A DNA stretch of 64,000 nucleotides from MFD04716-140 sp963703125 (GCA_963703125.1 OY969790.1:992001-1056000), one strand, 5' to 3'; positions 28,780 to 38,490 are shown, counted from the stretch's first letter. The notes: a model not told the origin generated them from the sequence alone. Numbers and translations: made by a program.

Positions 28780-30057
28780 ATGAACGGAATGAAAAACTGC
28801 CTGACTTACCAAAAAATATTTGTTTTAGGAACTATAATTCTCCTCGGGTCCTTATTGAACCAATGTAAACCCGTCAAAAAAGAAACCGTCAAAACGGTCA
28901 CAAATGAAACCAATATAGTTGCTCCAGAAGGATTTTCGGTTGAAATAATTGGTGATGAACTGGGTGCCCTTAGGCACATGACCGTATCAAAAAATGGGGA
29001 TATTTACATTAATAGATCTGTTCTTAAAGATGGAAAAGGCATCCTTGTTTTAAAGGATACGGACAATGATGGAAAAATTGATGAGGAAAAACAGTTTTCA
29101 GATGTTCCCGGCACAGGAATATTAATTAAAAACGGCTATTTATATGCTTCCTCCAACTCTGGAGTTTATAGATATGGATTAAATGAAAACAATCAAGTTA
29201 TAGATACCGAAAATCCGGAAAAAATAGTGGAGGGTCTTATTGATATGGGGCGTGATAATGCCAAGTCGTTCGTGATGGACAACAATTCAAACATTTATGT
29301 TACCATTGGTTCTTGGAACGATGCCTGTAGGGACGATGAAGCCGGGACGGGAATGCAGCCGTGTACTATTCTGGATTCGGCAGGTGGAATTTGGAGGTTC
29401 AAGGCAGATAAACTCAACCAAACCTTTTCCGATGGTACTCGCTATGCCACAGGTCTCAAAAATGCCGTTGGTACGGCCTGGAATTTTAAAACCAATACTT
29501 TGTTCGCCACTGTGCATGGTCGAGGTGGTTTGCACAGCTTTTACCCAGATTTGTTTACCCCCAAACAAAATGACGAATTACCTGCGGAGGCATTATATGA
29601 AATAAAGGAAAATGACGATGCAGGATGGCCATACATCTATTATGATCAATTTCAGCAAAAGAAAATCCTGTCGCCCGAATATGGTGGTGATGGAAAAATT
29701 TTAGGCGGGGAGAATTCCATTGACCCAATAGTCGCCTTTCCCGCCCACTTAGGCCCTAATGACCTACTATTTTATACGGGAAATATGTTTCCTGAAAAAT
29801 ACAAAGATGGGGCATTCATCGCTTTTCACAATCAATCCCCAGAGCTTAAGAAAGGTTTTTTTGTAGCCTTTGTTCCTTTTAAAGACGGTAAACCTTCCGG
29901 GGAATGGGAGATTTTCTTGGATAATTTTGCGGGGATTGATTTGACCGACCCTAAAGGCCCAGTTGAACATCGTCCGTGTGGATTGGCACAAGGTCCCAAT
30001 GGTGAACTTTATGTTAGTGATGACCTGGGAGGAACAATTTTCAAAATAACATATTAA
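28780..30057 (+). CDS. Sorbosone/glucose dehydrogenase-like beta-propeller lipoprotein
   Basis: 425 residues with a lipobox SLLNQC (C29). The rest is a single six-bladed propeller of the PQQ-dependent sugar dehydrogenase/sorbosone dehydrogenase type: NGDIYINRS, a calcium-like loop DTDNDGKID, GTAWNFKTNTLFATVHGRGG and the closing LAQGPNGELYVSDDLGG. Unlike the gene at 25004 it has no HEAT region and no haem site, so electrons would have to pass to a separate acceptor. Start ATG at 28780; MKN at codon 4 is an alternative. It is in the same direction as the rest of the locus but behind a terminator. Confidence 0.85.
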   Translation: MNGMKNCLTYQKIFVLGTIILLGSLLNQCKPVKKETVKTVTNETNIVAPEGFSVEIIGDELGALRHMTVSKNGDIYINRSVLKDGKGILVLKDTDNDGKIDEEKQFSDVPGTGILIKNGYLYASSNSGVYRYGLNENNQVIDTENPEKIVEGLIDMGRDNAKSFVMDNNSNIYVTIGSWNDACRDDEAGTGMQPCTILDSAGGIWRFKADKLNQTFSDGTRYATGLKNAVGTAWNFKTNTLFATVHGRGGLHSFYPDLFTPKQNDELPAEALYEIKENDDAGWPYIYYDQFQQKKILSPEYGGDGKILGGENSIDPIVAFPAHLGPNDLLFYTGNMFPEKYKDGAFIAFHNQSPELKKGFFVAFVPFKDGKPSGEWEIFLDNFAGIDLTDPKGPVEHRPCGLAQGPNGELYVSDDLGGTIFKITY

Positions 30058-30205
30058 ATGGGCATTCATTGGTAAGATTCAAATTGCGCTAAATAGATTG
30101 ATTATTTCAAAAATTATAACTTTATAACCAATAACTGGAAACAGGATATGGCCCGTCGGGTCTGATATAAAAGTTTCTGGCCTTCAAGATTAAAAAGATT
30201 GAATC

Positions 30206-30685
30206 ATGAGTAAAAACGACGAATCAAGAATAGATGCAATTTCTTCCTATTTAAATGAACCGATCATCAATTGGCAAAAAGTTCTTTCTTTTATAACTTC
30301 CAGTTTTGATTGCACTACAGGTACAATCCATTTTCTGGATAAAGAAAGCTCGTTGCTGAAATTAAGGGCCCATCAAGGAATTCCCGATTTTCTGATTCCT
30401 AAATTGACAGAAATTCCTATTGGTAAGGGAATGGCCGGTATCGCTGCAGAACGTCGTAAACCAGTGGAGATGTGCAATCTGCAAACGGACAATTCTGGAG
30501 TTGCACGTCCTGCCGCCAAAGAAACCAAGGTTGAGGGGTCAATAGCTGTGCCGATGCTGTATTTGGGCGAATTGTACGGCACCCTGGGGATTGCAAAACC
30601 AGTCCCCTACGATTTTACGGAACAGGAGACAAATGATCTTTTGAAAATCGGTGAAGCTATGAGTCCCTTTGCAACCCAGGATTGA
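30206..30685 (+). CDS. GAF-domain protein
   Basis: 159 residues, cytosolic, no signal peptide or membrane helix. Almost the whole protein is one GAF domain: TSSFDCTTGTIHFLD, then GIPDFLIPKLTEIPIGKGMAG, IAAERRKPVEMCNL and the closing GSIAVPMLYLGELYGTLGIAK. GAF domains bind small ligands such as cyclic nucleotides or respond to redox state. No output domain is attached, so it may act by binding a partner. It stands alone between a sugar dehydrogenase-like gene and a Gfo/Idh/MocA gene with gaps of 148 and 198 bp. Confidence 0.85.
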   Translation: MSKNDESRIDAISSYLNEPIINWQKVLSFITSSFDCTTGTIHFLDKESSLLKLRAHQGIPDFLIPKLTEIPIGKGMAGIAAERRKPVEMCNLQTDNSGVARPAAKETKVEGSIAVPMLYLGELYGTLGIAKPVPYDFTEQETNDLLKIGEAMSPFATQD

Positions 30686-30883
30686 TATTCAAAACACTAA
30701 ATTCTTCCTTTCAATAAATCTAAATAGGTGCCTATAGTTTACAAATCCTGTTATTACAGTATCAACATACCATTTATCAATCTTTCAGGGAGGAAAAAAT
30801 CATGATACTTGTCCAAATTTCTTCGTACCTCCAACCCTAATAAAATATTTCGTACTATATTGGAAATCATATAAAAGAAGCTT

Positions 30884-32053
30884 ATGAATTCCGATAGAAG
30901 AAAATTTATAAAACAATCCTTTGCTACCGCCGCAGGAGTAGCAGCAACTGCTATGGCTCCGACGAATTTCTATGGTCAAGGACTTCATGAAACCACTCGC
31001 CCAAATGAGATTATTCTGAAACCCACAAAGCGTTCAAAACCAAAAGAGTCAATCAAGTTTGGCATCATCGGAATCAATCATGGACATATTTACGGAATGG
31101 CGAATGCACTCATTCAGGGTGGCGGTGAAATGGTTGCCGTTTTTGCAAAAGAAAAGGGCCTTTTGGCCAATTTCCTAAAAAGTTACCCCAACGTCAAAGT
31201 GGCCAAAAGTGAAGAAGAAATTATAGAAAACACAACGATTCAATTGATTGCATGCGCCGCAATTCCAATTGAAAGAGCACCGTTGGGAATTCGAGCCATG
31301 AAAGCAGGTAAGGATTTTATGGTCGATAAACCGGGCATTTTAAACTTTGATCAATTTGCGGAAGTAAAAAAGGTTCAGCAAGAGACAAACCGTATTTATT
31401 CGATCATGTATAGCGAACGGTTGGGAAATCCCGCTTCTGTCCAGGCAGGGGAACTGGTCGAAAGTGGGGCTATTGGCAAGGTGGTTCAAACCATAGGCCT
31501 TGGCCCCCATCGCATGAGACCCGATACGCGTCCTGACTGGTTTTTTGACCCAGAAAAAGCTGGAGGGATTCTATGCGATATCGGGTCGCACCAATGCGAT
31601 CAATTTCTATATTACACCAATTCAAAACAGGCCGAAGTGAGCTTGTCCCAATTAGGCAATTTCCGCACCAATAACTACCCGAGTTACCGGGATTTTGGTG
31701 ATATGAACGTACGAAGCTCCCATGCCACGGGCTATATAAGAATTGACTGGTTTACCCCTGAGGGACTTGACACATGGGGCGATGGACGAACCTTTATTTT
31801 GGGTACGGAAGGCTATATTGAAATGCGAAAATATATTGATATTGCAGGCCGTGAGGGAGGTAACCATTTATTTTTAGTGAATCAAAAAGAAACGAAATAT
31901 TACGATTGCTCCCATATATATATGCCCTATGGAGAGCAACTGGTAAACGATGTTGTTCGCCGAACGGAAACGGCCATGTCACAAGCACATTGCTTTCTTG
32001 CGACCGAATTGGCCTTAACCGGACAAAAAAATGCCTTTCAGCTTACTGTTTGA
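30884..32053 (+). CDS. Tat-exported Gfo/Idh/MocA-family oxidoreductase
   Basis: 389 residues. The N-terminus has a twin-arginine signal (RRKFIKQSFATAAGVAATAM). The nucleotide-binding fold starts near residue 62 with GIIGINHGHIYG, a variant of the usual GxGxxG, and the catalytic lysine motif is VDKPG in place of EKPxx. The C-terminal half holds GGILCDIGSHQCDQFLYY, the substrate-side H motif of the family. Tat export means the enzyme folds with its NAD(P) cofactor before leaving the cytoplasm, as in several Bacteroidota sugar-keto enzymes. It probably acts on oxidised sugars along with the neighbouring DUF1080 and ThuA genes. It is followed closely (24 bp) by the YdeI-like gene. Confidence 0.9.
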   Translation: MNSDRRKFIKQSFATAAGVAATAMAPTNFYGQGLHETTRPNEIILKPTKRSKPKESIKFGIIGINHGHIYGMANALIQGGGEMVAVFAKEKGLLANFLKSYPNVKVAKSEEEIIENTTIQLIACAAIPIERAPLGIRAMKAGKDFMVDKPGILNFDQFAEVKKVQQETNRIYSIMYSERLGNPASVQAGELVESGAIGKVVQTIGLGPHRMRPDTRPDWFFDPEKAGGILCDIGSHQCDQFLYYTNSKQAEVSLSQLGNFRTNNYPSYRDFGDMNVRSSHATGYIRIDWFTPEGLDTWGDGRTFILGTEGYIEMRKYIDIAGREGGNHLFLVNQKETKYYDCSHIYMPYGEQLVNDVVRRTETAMSQAHCFLATELALTGQKNAFQLTV

Positions 32054-32077
32054 TACCTTTTTTGAAAAAACAACGAA

Positions 32078-32698
32078 ATGACCACAAATATTGAAACTTA
32101 TTTTATTGAAGGTTGCGGTCGTTGTCCGCTTGGTGGAACTCCTGAATGTAAAGTACACAATTGGAAAAAGGAGCTGCAGCTATTGAGAAGAATACTAAAT
32201 GATTGCCATTTAAAGGAGGAAATAAAATGGGGTGTACCCTGTTATACATTCCAGGGCCATAACCTATTAATATTGGCAGCGCTTAAAGAGTATTGCTCAA
32301 TTAGCTTTTTCAAAGGGGCGTTGTTGCAGGACACAGACGAACTTTTGGTCAAACCCGGTGAAAATACCCAATCGGCCCGCTTAATTAAAATCACTGACGT
32401 TCAGGAGATTGTTGAAAAAGAGACCATGCTGAAGACCTATATTTACGAGGCCATTGAAGTAGAAAAAGCAGGTATAAAGGTCGAATATAAAAAACTTCCA
32501 GAACCCGTTCCCGAAGAATTTCAAAACGTGTTGGACACAAATCCGGATATACAAACTGCTTTTGAAGCATTGACCCCGGGACGACAAAGAGGCTATATTC
32601 TTTATTTTTCAGCACCCAAACAATCCAAAACCAGGGCATCAAGAATTGAAAAGTATATTCCGAGCATTCTAAATGGCAAAGGATTTCATGATCAATAG
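32078..32698 (+). CDS. YdeI/OmdA-like (DUF1801-type) protein with N-terminal cysteine cluster
   Basis: 206 residues, cytosolic. A cysteine-rich start CGRCPLGGTPECKVH precedes a DUF1801-like core (EEIKWGVPCYTFQGHNLLIL, here the part about binding a small ligand or iron) and a C-terminal YdeI/OmdA helical segment TPGRQRGYILYFSAPKQ followed by KTRASRIEKY. Proteins of this group have been linked to bacteriocin or acid resistance, but the biochemical role is uncertain. It begins 24 bp after the oxidoreductase and may be co-transcribed without sharing its function. Confidence 0.82.
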   Translation: MTTNIETYFIEGCGRCPLGGTPECKVHNWKKELQLLRRILNDCHLKEEIKWGVPCYTFQGHNLLILAALKEYCSISFFKGALLQDTDELLVKPGENTQSARLIKITDVQEIVEKETMLKTYIYEAIEVEKAGIKVEYKKLPEPVPEEFQNVLDTNPDIQTAFEALTPGRQRGYILYFSAPKQSKTRASRIEKYIPSILNGKGFHDQ

Positions 32699-32750
32699 GC
32701 CGGTCTTGGGGCTTTCTTTGGCAAGATCGATGAATAATACATTCTAAAAT

Positions 32751-33584
32751 ATGATACGAACTATTTTTTTGTTGCTGTTCTGTTTGTCTTTAGCGCCGAT
32801 AGTCAGCGCTCAGGAAAATTGTAGTTTTAAGGTTATCTCTTTCTACACGGCAAAAAATGACGCAGCACATATAAGTTTTGTGAAAGAGGCGAACCTCTGG
32901 TTTCCAGAAATGGGCAAAAAACTTGGTTTCTGTTATGAAGCGACCGATAAATGGGAAAATCTAAATTCTGAATTTCTATCAAAATATCAAGTCGTTATTT
33001 TTCTCGATTCGCGACCTGAGAATCCCGAGCAAAGATTGGCATTTGAGAAATATATTAAAAATGGCGGGGGATGGATGGGGTTCCATTTCTCGGGATTTGC
33101 CCTGACACCATCTGCTTTTCCGAATAATTGGGCCTGGTACCACGACATTTTTTTGGGAAGTGGCGAATATCATGGCAACACCTGGAGACCGACAAGTGCA
33201 ACTTTAAAAGTAGAGGACCAAAACCATCCTATGACCAAAGAATTGCCCAATAAAATCTATGCTGCGCCGAATGAATGGTATCGTTGGAAAAAAGATCTTC
33301 GATTAAACCCGAATATAAGAATACTATTATCAATAGACCCCGATAGTTTCCCTCTAGGTACCGGACCCAAACCTCATGAAATCTGGCACGAAGGGTATTT
33401 TCCAGTTGTTTGGAGCAATACCGATTATAATATGGTCTATTTCAATATGGGCCATAATGACATTGATTATGAACACCATACAAATGACGAGCTTTCATCC
33501 ACTTTCAGTAGTGATGATCAAAACAAACTAATTATCAATGCCCCTCTTATGGCTGGCCAAGGAAAATGCGATCAAATAAGCTGA
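32751..33584 (+). CDS. Secreted ThuA-domain protein
   Basis: 277 residues with a signal peptide ending at SAQ (about residue 20). The remainder is a single ThuA domain, a glutamine-amidotransferase-like fold: FKVISFYTAKNDAAHISFVK, VVIFLDSRPENPEQR, GGGWMGFHFSG and MVYFNMGHNDIDYE. ThuA, first known from trehalose utilisation, occurs with 3-keto-sugar enzymes, which are also present here. Several histidines (HFSG, WYHD, EYHG, HNDID) could bind a metal. It stands 52 bp after the YdeI-like gene and is convergent with the GH2 gene. Confidence 0.88.
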   Translation: MIRTIFLLLFCLSLAPIVSAQENCSFKVISFYTAKNDAAHISFVKEANLWFPEMGKKLGFCYEATDKWENLNSEFLSKYQVVIFLDSRPENPEQRLAFEKYIKNGGGWMGFHFSGFALTPSAFPNNWAWYHDIFLGSGEYHGNTWRPTSATLKVEDQNHPMTKELPNKIYAAPNEWYRWKKDLRLNPNIRILLSIDPDSFPLGTGPKPHEIWHEGYFPVVWSNTDYNMVYFNMGHNDIDYEHHTNDELSSTFSSDDQNKLIINAPLMAGQGKCDQIS

Positions 33585-33613
33585 ACCGGTTCATACCAAT
33601 AAATTCCTATATT

Positions 33614-35446
33614 TTAATTGCTTAAAACCCCAATAACTTCCAAATTAATTTTTCGGACTTCGGGGACATTCATTTTATCAACTTTACGGTCATAGGTCAT
33701 GAACCCATTCACCTCACCCTCAACATCTGTGGTCTGGGTATAAACAGCAGCAGAAAATCCCGATTTTACAAAATTCTTCAACATTTGGGCATATTTAACA
33801 TACTCATTGGTAGTTTCCTTTGAGTTTTTAAATTTGACATAGCCCCAGTTGTTGTCCGTTTTCCAGAGATGCCCATCAATGGGGAGGCCAATTCCCCCAT
33901 ATTCCCCTAATACATTGGTTCGTTGGGCGTCAAATAAATACATTTCAGGACCTGGGTAATTATGTAAATCCACTATATCCCCTGTGGCATAAAAATTACC
34001 TCCACTGGCCGAATTTACCAATCTGCTTGGGTCATAGGCCTTGGTCCATTCTGTGATTTCAACAGTCTTGAATTGGCCCCATGCCTCATTAAAGGGAACC
34101 CAAACCACAATACTGGGATTCGAGTATAGGTAATCCATAATATCTTTCCATTCCTTTCTGTAAATCCCTTCGGATTCGGCACTTCGCTTGAATTCAGAGC
34201 CATCAAAATATTTTCTGTTCTGCCATTGCGGGCTTTTATCACCGCTTGGCATATCCTGCCAAACCAAAATTCCAAGTTCATCGCAGTGGGTATACCATCG
34301 AGCGGGCTCTACTTTAACATGCTTCCGTATCATGTTGAACCCGAGTTCCTTGGTTTTTATAATATCATATTTTAGTGCTTCATCCGTCGGAGCGGTATAA
34401 AGACCATCAGGCCACCAACCCTGATCCAAGGGCCCAAATTGAAAATAGTCTTTGTTGTTCAACTGCATTCTAATAATTCCTTTATCATCCCTTTTGGAAC
34501 TGATTTTTCGCATGGCAAAATAACTTTTCACCTCATCCAAAGTATTACCAGAACTTATGAGTTTAACCGTGCTTTGATACAAAAAGGGAGACTCGGGCGA
34601 CCAAAGTTTTGCATTTTCTATGGCAATTTCAATTTCTTCTCCAGCAGAAGCCTTTGCGCTATTTAAGATGGTAGACCCATCGGAGATTACTACCTCGACT
34701 ATATCACCATACTCCGCATCTGCAAGTTCGGCGGAAAAACGCACCGTGCCGGCATCAATATCACTTGTTGATCTTAAATGCCGAATACTTTTTTGAGCTA
34801 CAGGTTCAATCCAGACAGTTTGCCAGATTCCTGTTACCGGCGTGTACCAAATTCCTTCGGGCTCATTAACCTGCTTGCCTCTCGGTTGTGGACCATCACT
34901 GGTCGGGGCCCATACTTTCACAATCATTTTTTGCGACCCATCAACTAGAAAAGGGGTAATATCGAATGAAAATGGAGTATACCCTCCTGTATGGGAGCCC
35001 ACCTTTACTTCGTTGATCCATATATCCGCCTTCCAATCCACTGCTCCAAAATGCAACAAAATATTTTTACCATTCCAATTGGCCGGTATTTCAAAACTGT
35101 TCCTGTACCAAAGTTCCTTTTTAGAACCTACTTCCTTCATAACACCCGATAAACTTGACTCCGCAGCAAAAGGAACCAATATTTTACCATCGAAATTTGA
35201 GGGTGCCGTCTTTCCTATATCCTGAATTACATAGTCCCAAAGGCCATTGAGGTTTTTCCATTCAGTTCTCTTCATTATCGGTCTGGGATATTCCCCCAAT
35301 ACATTATTGGGGTCAATTTTCTCTGAGAAGGAAGTCTTTATTTTATTCCCTGCCGGTTTCCATTGCCCAAAAGATTGGAAAGCAATTGCCATACTGCAGG
35401 CTGCTATCATTATTCCTTTGCTTAAAAAAATATTTTTAGAATTCAT
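33614..35446 (-). CDS. Glycoside hydrolase family 2 protein
   Basis: 610 residues with a signal peptide to about residue 27 (CSMAIAFQSFGQ). The GH2 plan is complete: a sugar-binding jelly roll (YPRPIMKRTEWKNLNGLWDY, FGAVDWKADIWINEVKVGSH), an immunoglobulin-like domain, and a TIM barrel with the acid/base glutamate in VPFNEAWGQF and the nucleophile in VLGEYGGIG. GH2 includes beta-galactosidases, beta-glucuronidases and beta-mannosidases; the short form here does not decide between them. Exported, it would release sugars for the keto-sugar genes, with which it is convergent. Confidence 0.9.
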   Translation of the reverse strand: MNSKNIFLSKGIMIAACSMAIAFQSFGQWKPAGNKIKTSFSEKIDPNNVLGEYPRPIMKRTEWKNLNGLWDYVIQDIGKTAPSNFDGKILVPFAAESSLSGVMKEVGSKKELWYRNSFEIPANWNGKNILLHFGAVDWKADIWINEVKVGSHTGGYTPFSFDITPFLVDGSQKMIVKVWAPTSDGPQPRGKQVNEPEGIWYTPVTGIWQTVWIEPVAQKSIRHLRSTSDIDAGTVRFSAELADAEYGDIVEVVISDGSTILNSAKASAGEEIEIAIENAKLWSPESPFLYQSTVKLISSGNTLDEVKSYFAMRKISSKRDDKGIIRMQLNNKDYFQFGPLDQGWWPDGLYTAPTDEALKYDIIKTKELGFNMIRKHVKVEPARWYTHCDELGILVWQDMPSGDKSPQWQNRKYFDGSEFKRSAESEGIYRKEWKDIMDYLYSNPSIVVWVPFNEAWGQFKTVEITEWTKAYDPSRLVNSASGGNFYATGDIVDLHNYPGPEMYLFDAQRTNVLGEYGGIGLPIDGHLWKTDNNWGYVKFKNSKETTNEYVKYAQMLKNFVKSGFSAAVYTQTTDVEGEVNGFMTYDRKVDKMNVPEVRKINLEVIGVLSN

Positions 35447-35588
35447 ACGATTGAATTTAGTTGGTTATCATCTTATCCCATGATTATGAAGCCGTAAAAT
35501 AATGTTTTTAAAGTAATTGTAGAAATTGAAAATAACTATTTATATGACACTCTTTAATTCAAGTCGGTTTACCTATCTTTAAAATTTA

Positions 35589-36236
35589 TTGCTATACTTT
35601 ATGAAAAAGAAATATGCCAAATTTTTGGGATTTCTGATTATCGTTCCGTTGCTTCTTATTGTCGTCTGCAATTACACAATTAGTTCGTCCGGCAAAGGAA
35701 AGACCTTTTACAGTATAAAAAATATCCCCCCAAACCGAGTGGGCCTGGTTTTGGGAACTTCCAAAAAACTTGTTGGTGGAAAACCAAATCCGTATTACAC
35801 GAATAGGATCGGTGCAACAATAGCTCTTTTTTCGGCTGGCAAAATCAATTTTATATTGGTGAGCGGAGATAATGGAACGGTGTACTACAATGAACCTACA
35901 ACTATCAAAAAAGATTTGGTTGAAGGTGGAATTCCCCCTGAAAAAATATTTTTGGACTATGCCGGTTTCAGGACCTTGGATTCAATGGTTAGGGCCAAAG
36001 AAATTTTTGGATTGGATAGTGTCACCATAATTTCCCAAAAATTCCACAATGAAAGGGCCATATATTTAGCTGAAAAAAAGGGTCTTGTCGCCGTGGGTTT
36101 TAATGCCCGGGATATTCAAGGACATTCAGGCCTTAAGGTTCAGTTTCGAGAATATTTGGCTCGAGTCAAGGTGTTTTTGGATCTGTTGATAAATACACAG
36201 CCAAAATTTTACGGTGAAAAAGTGATAATTAAATGA
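35589..36236 (+). CDS. SanA/ElyC/YdcF-like DUF218 protein
   Basis: 215 residues. One N-terminal helix at about 10-30 (FLGFLIIVPLLLIVVCNY) anchors it, and the DUF218 domain follows with VGLVLGTSKKLVGGKPNPYY, INFILVSGDNGTVYYNEP and TIISQKFHNERAIYLAEKKG. This is the SanA type, linked in other bacteria to envelope integrity and vancomycin exclusion. Monocistronic by appearance, divergent from the GH2 gene and convergent with der (53 bp gap). The start ATG at 35589 leaves the first helix intact; MKKKYAKF at codon 5 gives an equally good start. Confidence 0.85.
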   Translation: MLYFMKKKYAKFLGFLIIVPLLLIVVCNYTISSSGKGKTFYSIKNIPPNRVGLVLGTSKKLVGGKPNPYYTNRIGATIALFSAGKINFILVSGDNGTVYYNEPTTIKKDLVEGGIPPEKIFLDYAGFRTLDSMVRAKEIFGLDSVTIISQKFHNERAIYLAEKKGLVAVGFNARDIQGHSGLKVQFREYLARVKVFLDLLINTQPKFYGEKVIIK

Positions 36237-36288
36237 CAAGTTAGCGGATTTTTGCTTTCAAATTTTTTGAGGAAAAAAAGATAAAATT

Positions 36289-37594
36289 CTACTTTTTACG
36301 TATAAAAATTGAAATTGGAACGCCTGTAAAATCGAAATTCTCCCGTATCTTATTCTCCAAATACCGTTTATAAGGTTCACGCACGTATTGCGGTAGGTTG
36401 CAAAAAAAGGCGAACTGCGGGTAAGGAGTAGGCAATTGTGTACAAAACTTGATTTTTACATACTTCCCTTTATATGCGGGAGGTGGATAGTTTTCAATAA
36501 GTGGTAGCATTATCTCATTGAACTTTCTTGTGATAATTTTTTTATTTCGATTATTATAAACCGCCACCGCGGTTTCAATAGCCTTGAAAATTCGCTGCTT
36601 TTCGAGTACGGAAATAAATAAAATGGGAACATCCGTAAAAGGTTCAATGGCCTCCTTGATTTTTTGCGTGTAAAATTTAATGGTATTGGTTTCCTTGTCT
36701 TCGACCAAATCCCATTTGTTTACAAGAATTACAATGCCCTTGTTATTTCGCTGTGCCAACCAAAATATATTCTCAACTTGTCCGTCAAAACCTCTTGTAG
36801 CGTCTAAAATTACCAGACATACATCAGAATTCTCAATGGCCCGAACCGAACGCATTACGGAATAAAATTCAAGGTTCCTCCTTGACTTTTGCCTTGCGTC
36901 TAATTCCGGCAGTGTCCACCAAATTGAATTCGAATCCGAATCTATTGTATTTCGTATTGATACTGTCCCTAGTGGTCCCGGCAATATCGGTAACGATGTA
37001 TCTTTCTTCGCCGATCAATGCATTTATAAAAGACGATTTTCCGGCATTGGGTCTTCCAACCACGGCGAAGCGAGGTAATTCATTATTGTCATATTCCTTA
37101 TCGGGCAATACTTTTACCAATTCATCCAAAAGTTCGCCGATTCCGCTTCCATTTATACTTGACAGACAATAATACTCCCCTAAACCCAAGGAATAAAACT
37201 CAACTGCTTCTTTGTCCCTTTGGGCGTTGTCTACCTTATTGACAGCCAAGAAAACAGGTTTGTTTACTCGGCGTAATAATTTGGCTACATCTTCATCCAT
37301 TCCGGTAACCCCAGATTCAACATCGACCATAAAAACAATGGCATCGGCTTCTTGAATTGCCAGCTCAACTTGTTTGTCAATTTCTTTTTCAAATACATCA
37401 TCGCTTCCCAGAACGTATCCTCCCGTATCAATTAATGAGAATTCCTTTCCATTCCAATCGCCTTTGCCATAATGCCGATCTCGGGTAACACCGCTTACTG
37501 CATCAACGATAGCTTCTCTCTTTTGAATCAATCGGTTAAAAAAGGTGGATTTTCCGACATTTGGCCTTCCCACAATGGCAACAATAGCACTCAT
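36289..37594 (-). pseudogene. der: der (engA) ribosome-assembly GTPase, broken by an apparent +1 frameshift
   Basis: Der has two GTPase domains and a KH-like C-terminus and is needed for 50S ribosome assembly. The first frame (36869-37594, MSAIVAIVGRPNVGKSTFF) carries domain 1 and most of domain 2 (GRPNAGKSS, DTAGIRRKAKVKEE) and then stops; the second (36289-36984) resumes at LEFYSVMRSVRAIE and continues to the end with NKWD and the C-terminal domain. Removing one base near 36873-36876 joins them as ...KVKEELEFYSVMR, the expected Der sequence. Because Der is essential in bacteria, a sequencing error is more likely than a real break, though a recent mutation cannot be excluded. The gene has its own promoter at 37612-37641. 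Confidence 0.9.
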
Positions 37595-37611
37595 AATCCT
37601 GAATTAGAGGG

Positions 37612-37641
37612 CAAAGGTAGTATTAATCAGCACAATAACAA
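37612..37641 (-). promoter_or_regulatory. Bacteroidota-type promoter of der
   Basis: On the minus strand TTG (37641-37639), 19 bp, then TACCTTTG (37619-37612), matching the TTG-N19/20-TANNTTTG housekeeping promoter. The expected start lies about 10 bp before the der ATG, giving a very short leader. Confidence 0.72.
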
Positions 37642-37743
37642 GAATGATCCAAGAGTCTATAGGCCAATACAAGTTTGTCAATACCGGTTTGGAAAATTTA
37701 GAACTGAAATAGTGAGGTAGCCATTAAGAGTTTATGGGTGAAA

Positions 37744-38457
37744 TTAAATATCCCTTGCAATAAGTGGAATGACAGTGGAAGTACTTCGACCACCTGAAAG
37801 GTATGGTTCACCAGCGACTCGGGTACGTATTTTTTTAGCAGGAACACCGTAGGCTACTACATGATTTTCAATGTTTCCCACCACCAATGAGCCCGCGCCA
37901 ACCAAAGAATGCCTCCCCACAGTTATATTCTCAATTATGTTGGTTCCTAAACAAATCGCAGAACCCTCGCCCAAAATAAAATTACCACCAGTACAAACAT
38001 TGGGTGCCAAACTAGAAAAATCATTCATAAAACCATCATGTCCCAAAGAAGAGTTGGTATTAAGAATACAATGTTCGCCAACTTCAGAATTGGCATTGAT
38101 TGTTACACCAGGTAAAATGGCAGTTCCTTTGCCTACTTCCACATCAATACCAATAATACTATTAGGATGAACCGTAGTTATAAAACAAAAGTCGGGCATA
38201 ATTTTAAGGATTCTATCGACAATCATTTTTCGAGTCCAATTATCCCCAATGGCAACTATTCCGCCTATTAAATTGTGTTTTTCTTTTAGAAAAGGTAAAT
38301 CGTATTCACTGCCCAATATAGAATGGCAATTAACTTTAGTGCCCTTTTTCTTATATGAATCTACAAATCCTATTACATTGTATCTACCCTCTTTTTTAAG
38401 ACAATCTAAGACTACACTACCATGGCCAGAGGCTCCAAATATGATTACATTTTGCAT
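37744..38457 (-). CDS. NeuD/PglD-type sugar O- or N-acetyltransferase
   Basis: 237 residues. The N-terminal Rossmann-like part begins VIIFGASGHGSVVLDCL, as in NeuD and PglD. The left-handed beta-helix follows from about residue 100 with the imperfect hexapeptide repeats GIDVEVGKGTAILPGVTINA, LGEGSAICLGTNIIENI and VGRHSLVGAGSLVVGNI; H-D/G in LGHDGFMNDFS is the place of the catalytic histidine. These enzymes acetylate amino sugars used in surface polysaccharides. It stands alone here between der and era without other glycan genes. A good -7 box precedes it. Confidence 0.88.
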   Translation of the reverse strand: MQNVIIFGASGHGSVVLDCLKKEGRYNVIGFVDSYKKKGTKVNCHSILGSEYDLPFLKEKHNLIGGIVAIGDNWTRKMIVDRILKIMPDFCFITTVHPNSIIGIDVEVGKGTAILPGVTINANSEVGEHCILNTNSSLGHDGFMNDFSSLAPNVCTGGNFILGEGSAICLGTNIIENITVGRHSLVGAGSLVVGNIENHVVAYGVPAKKIRTRVAGEPYLSGGRSTSTVIPLIARDI

Positions 38458-38490
38458 TTCATCGGGGTTTTATGCATTTCGTCGATAAAA

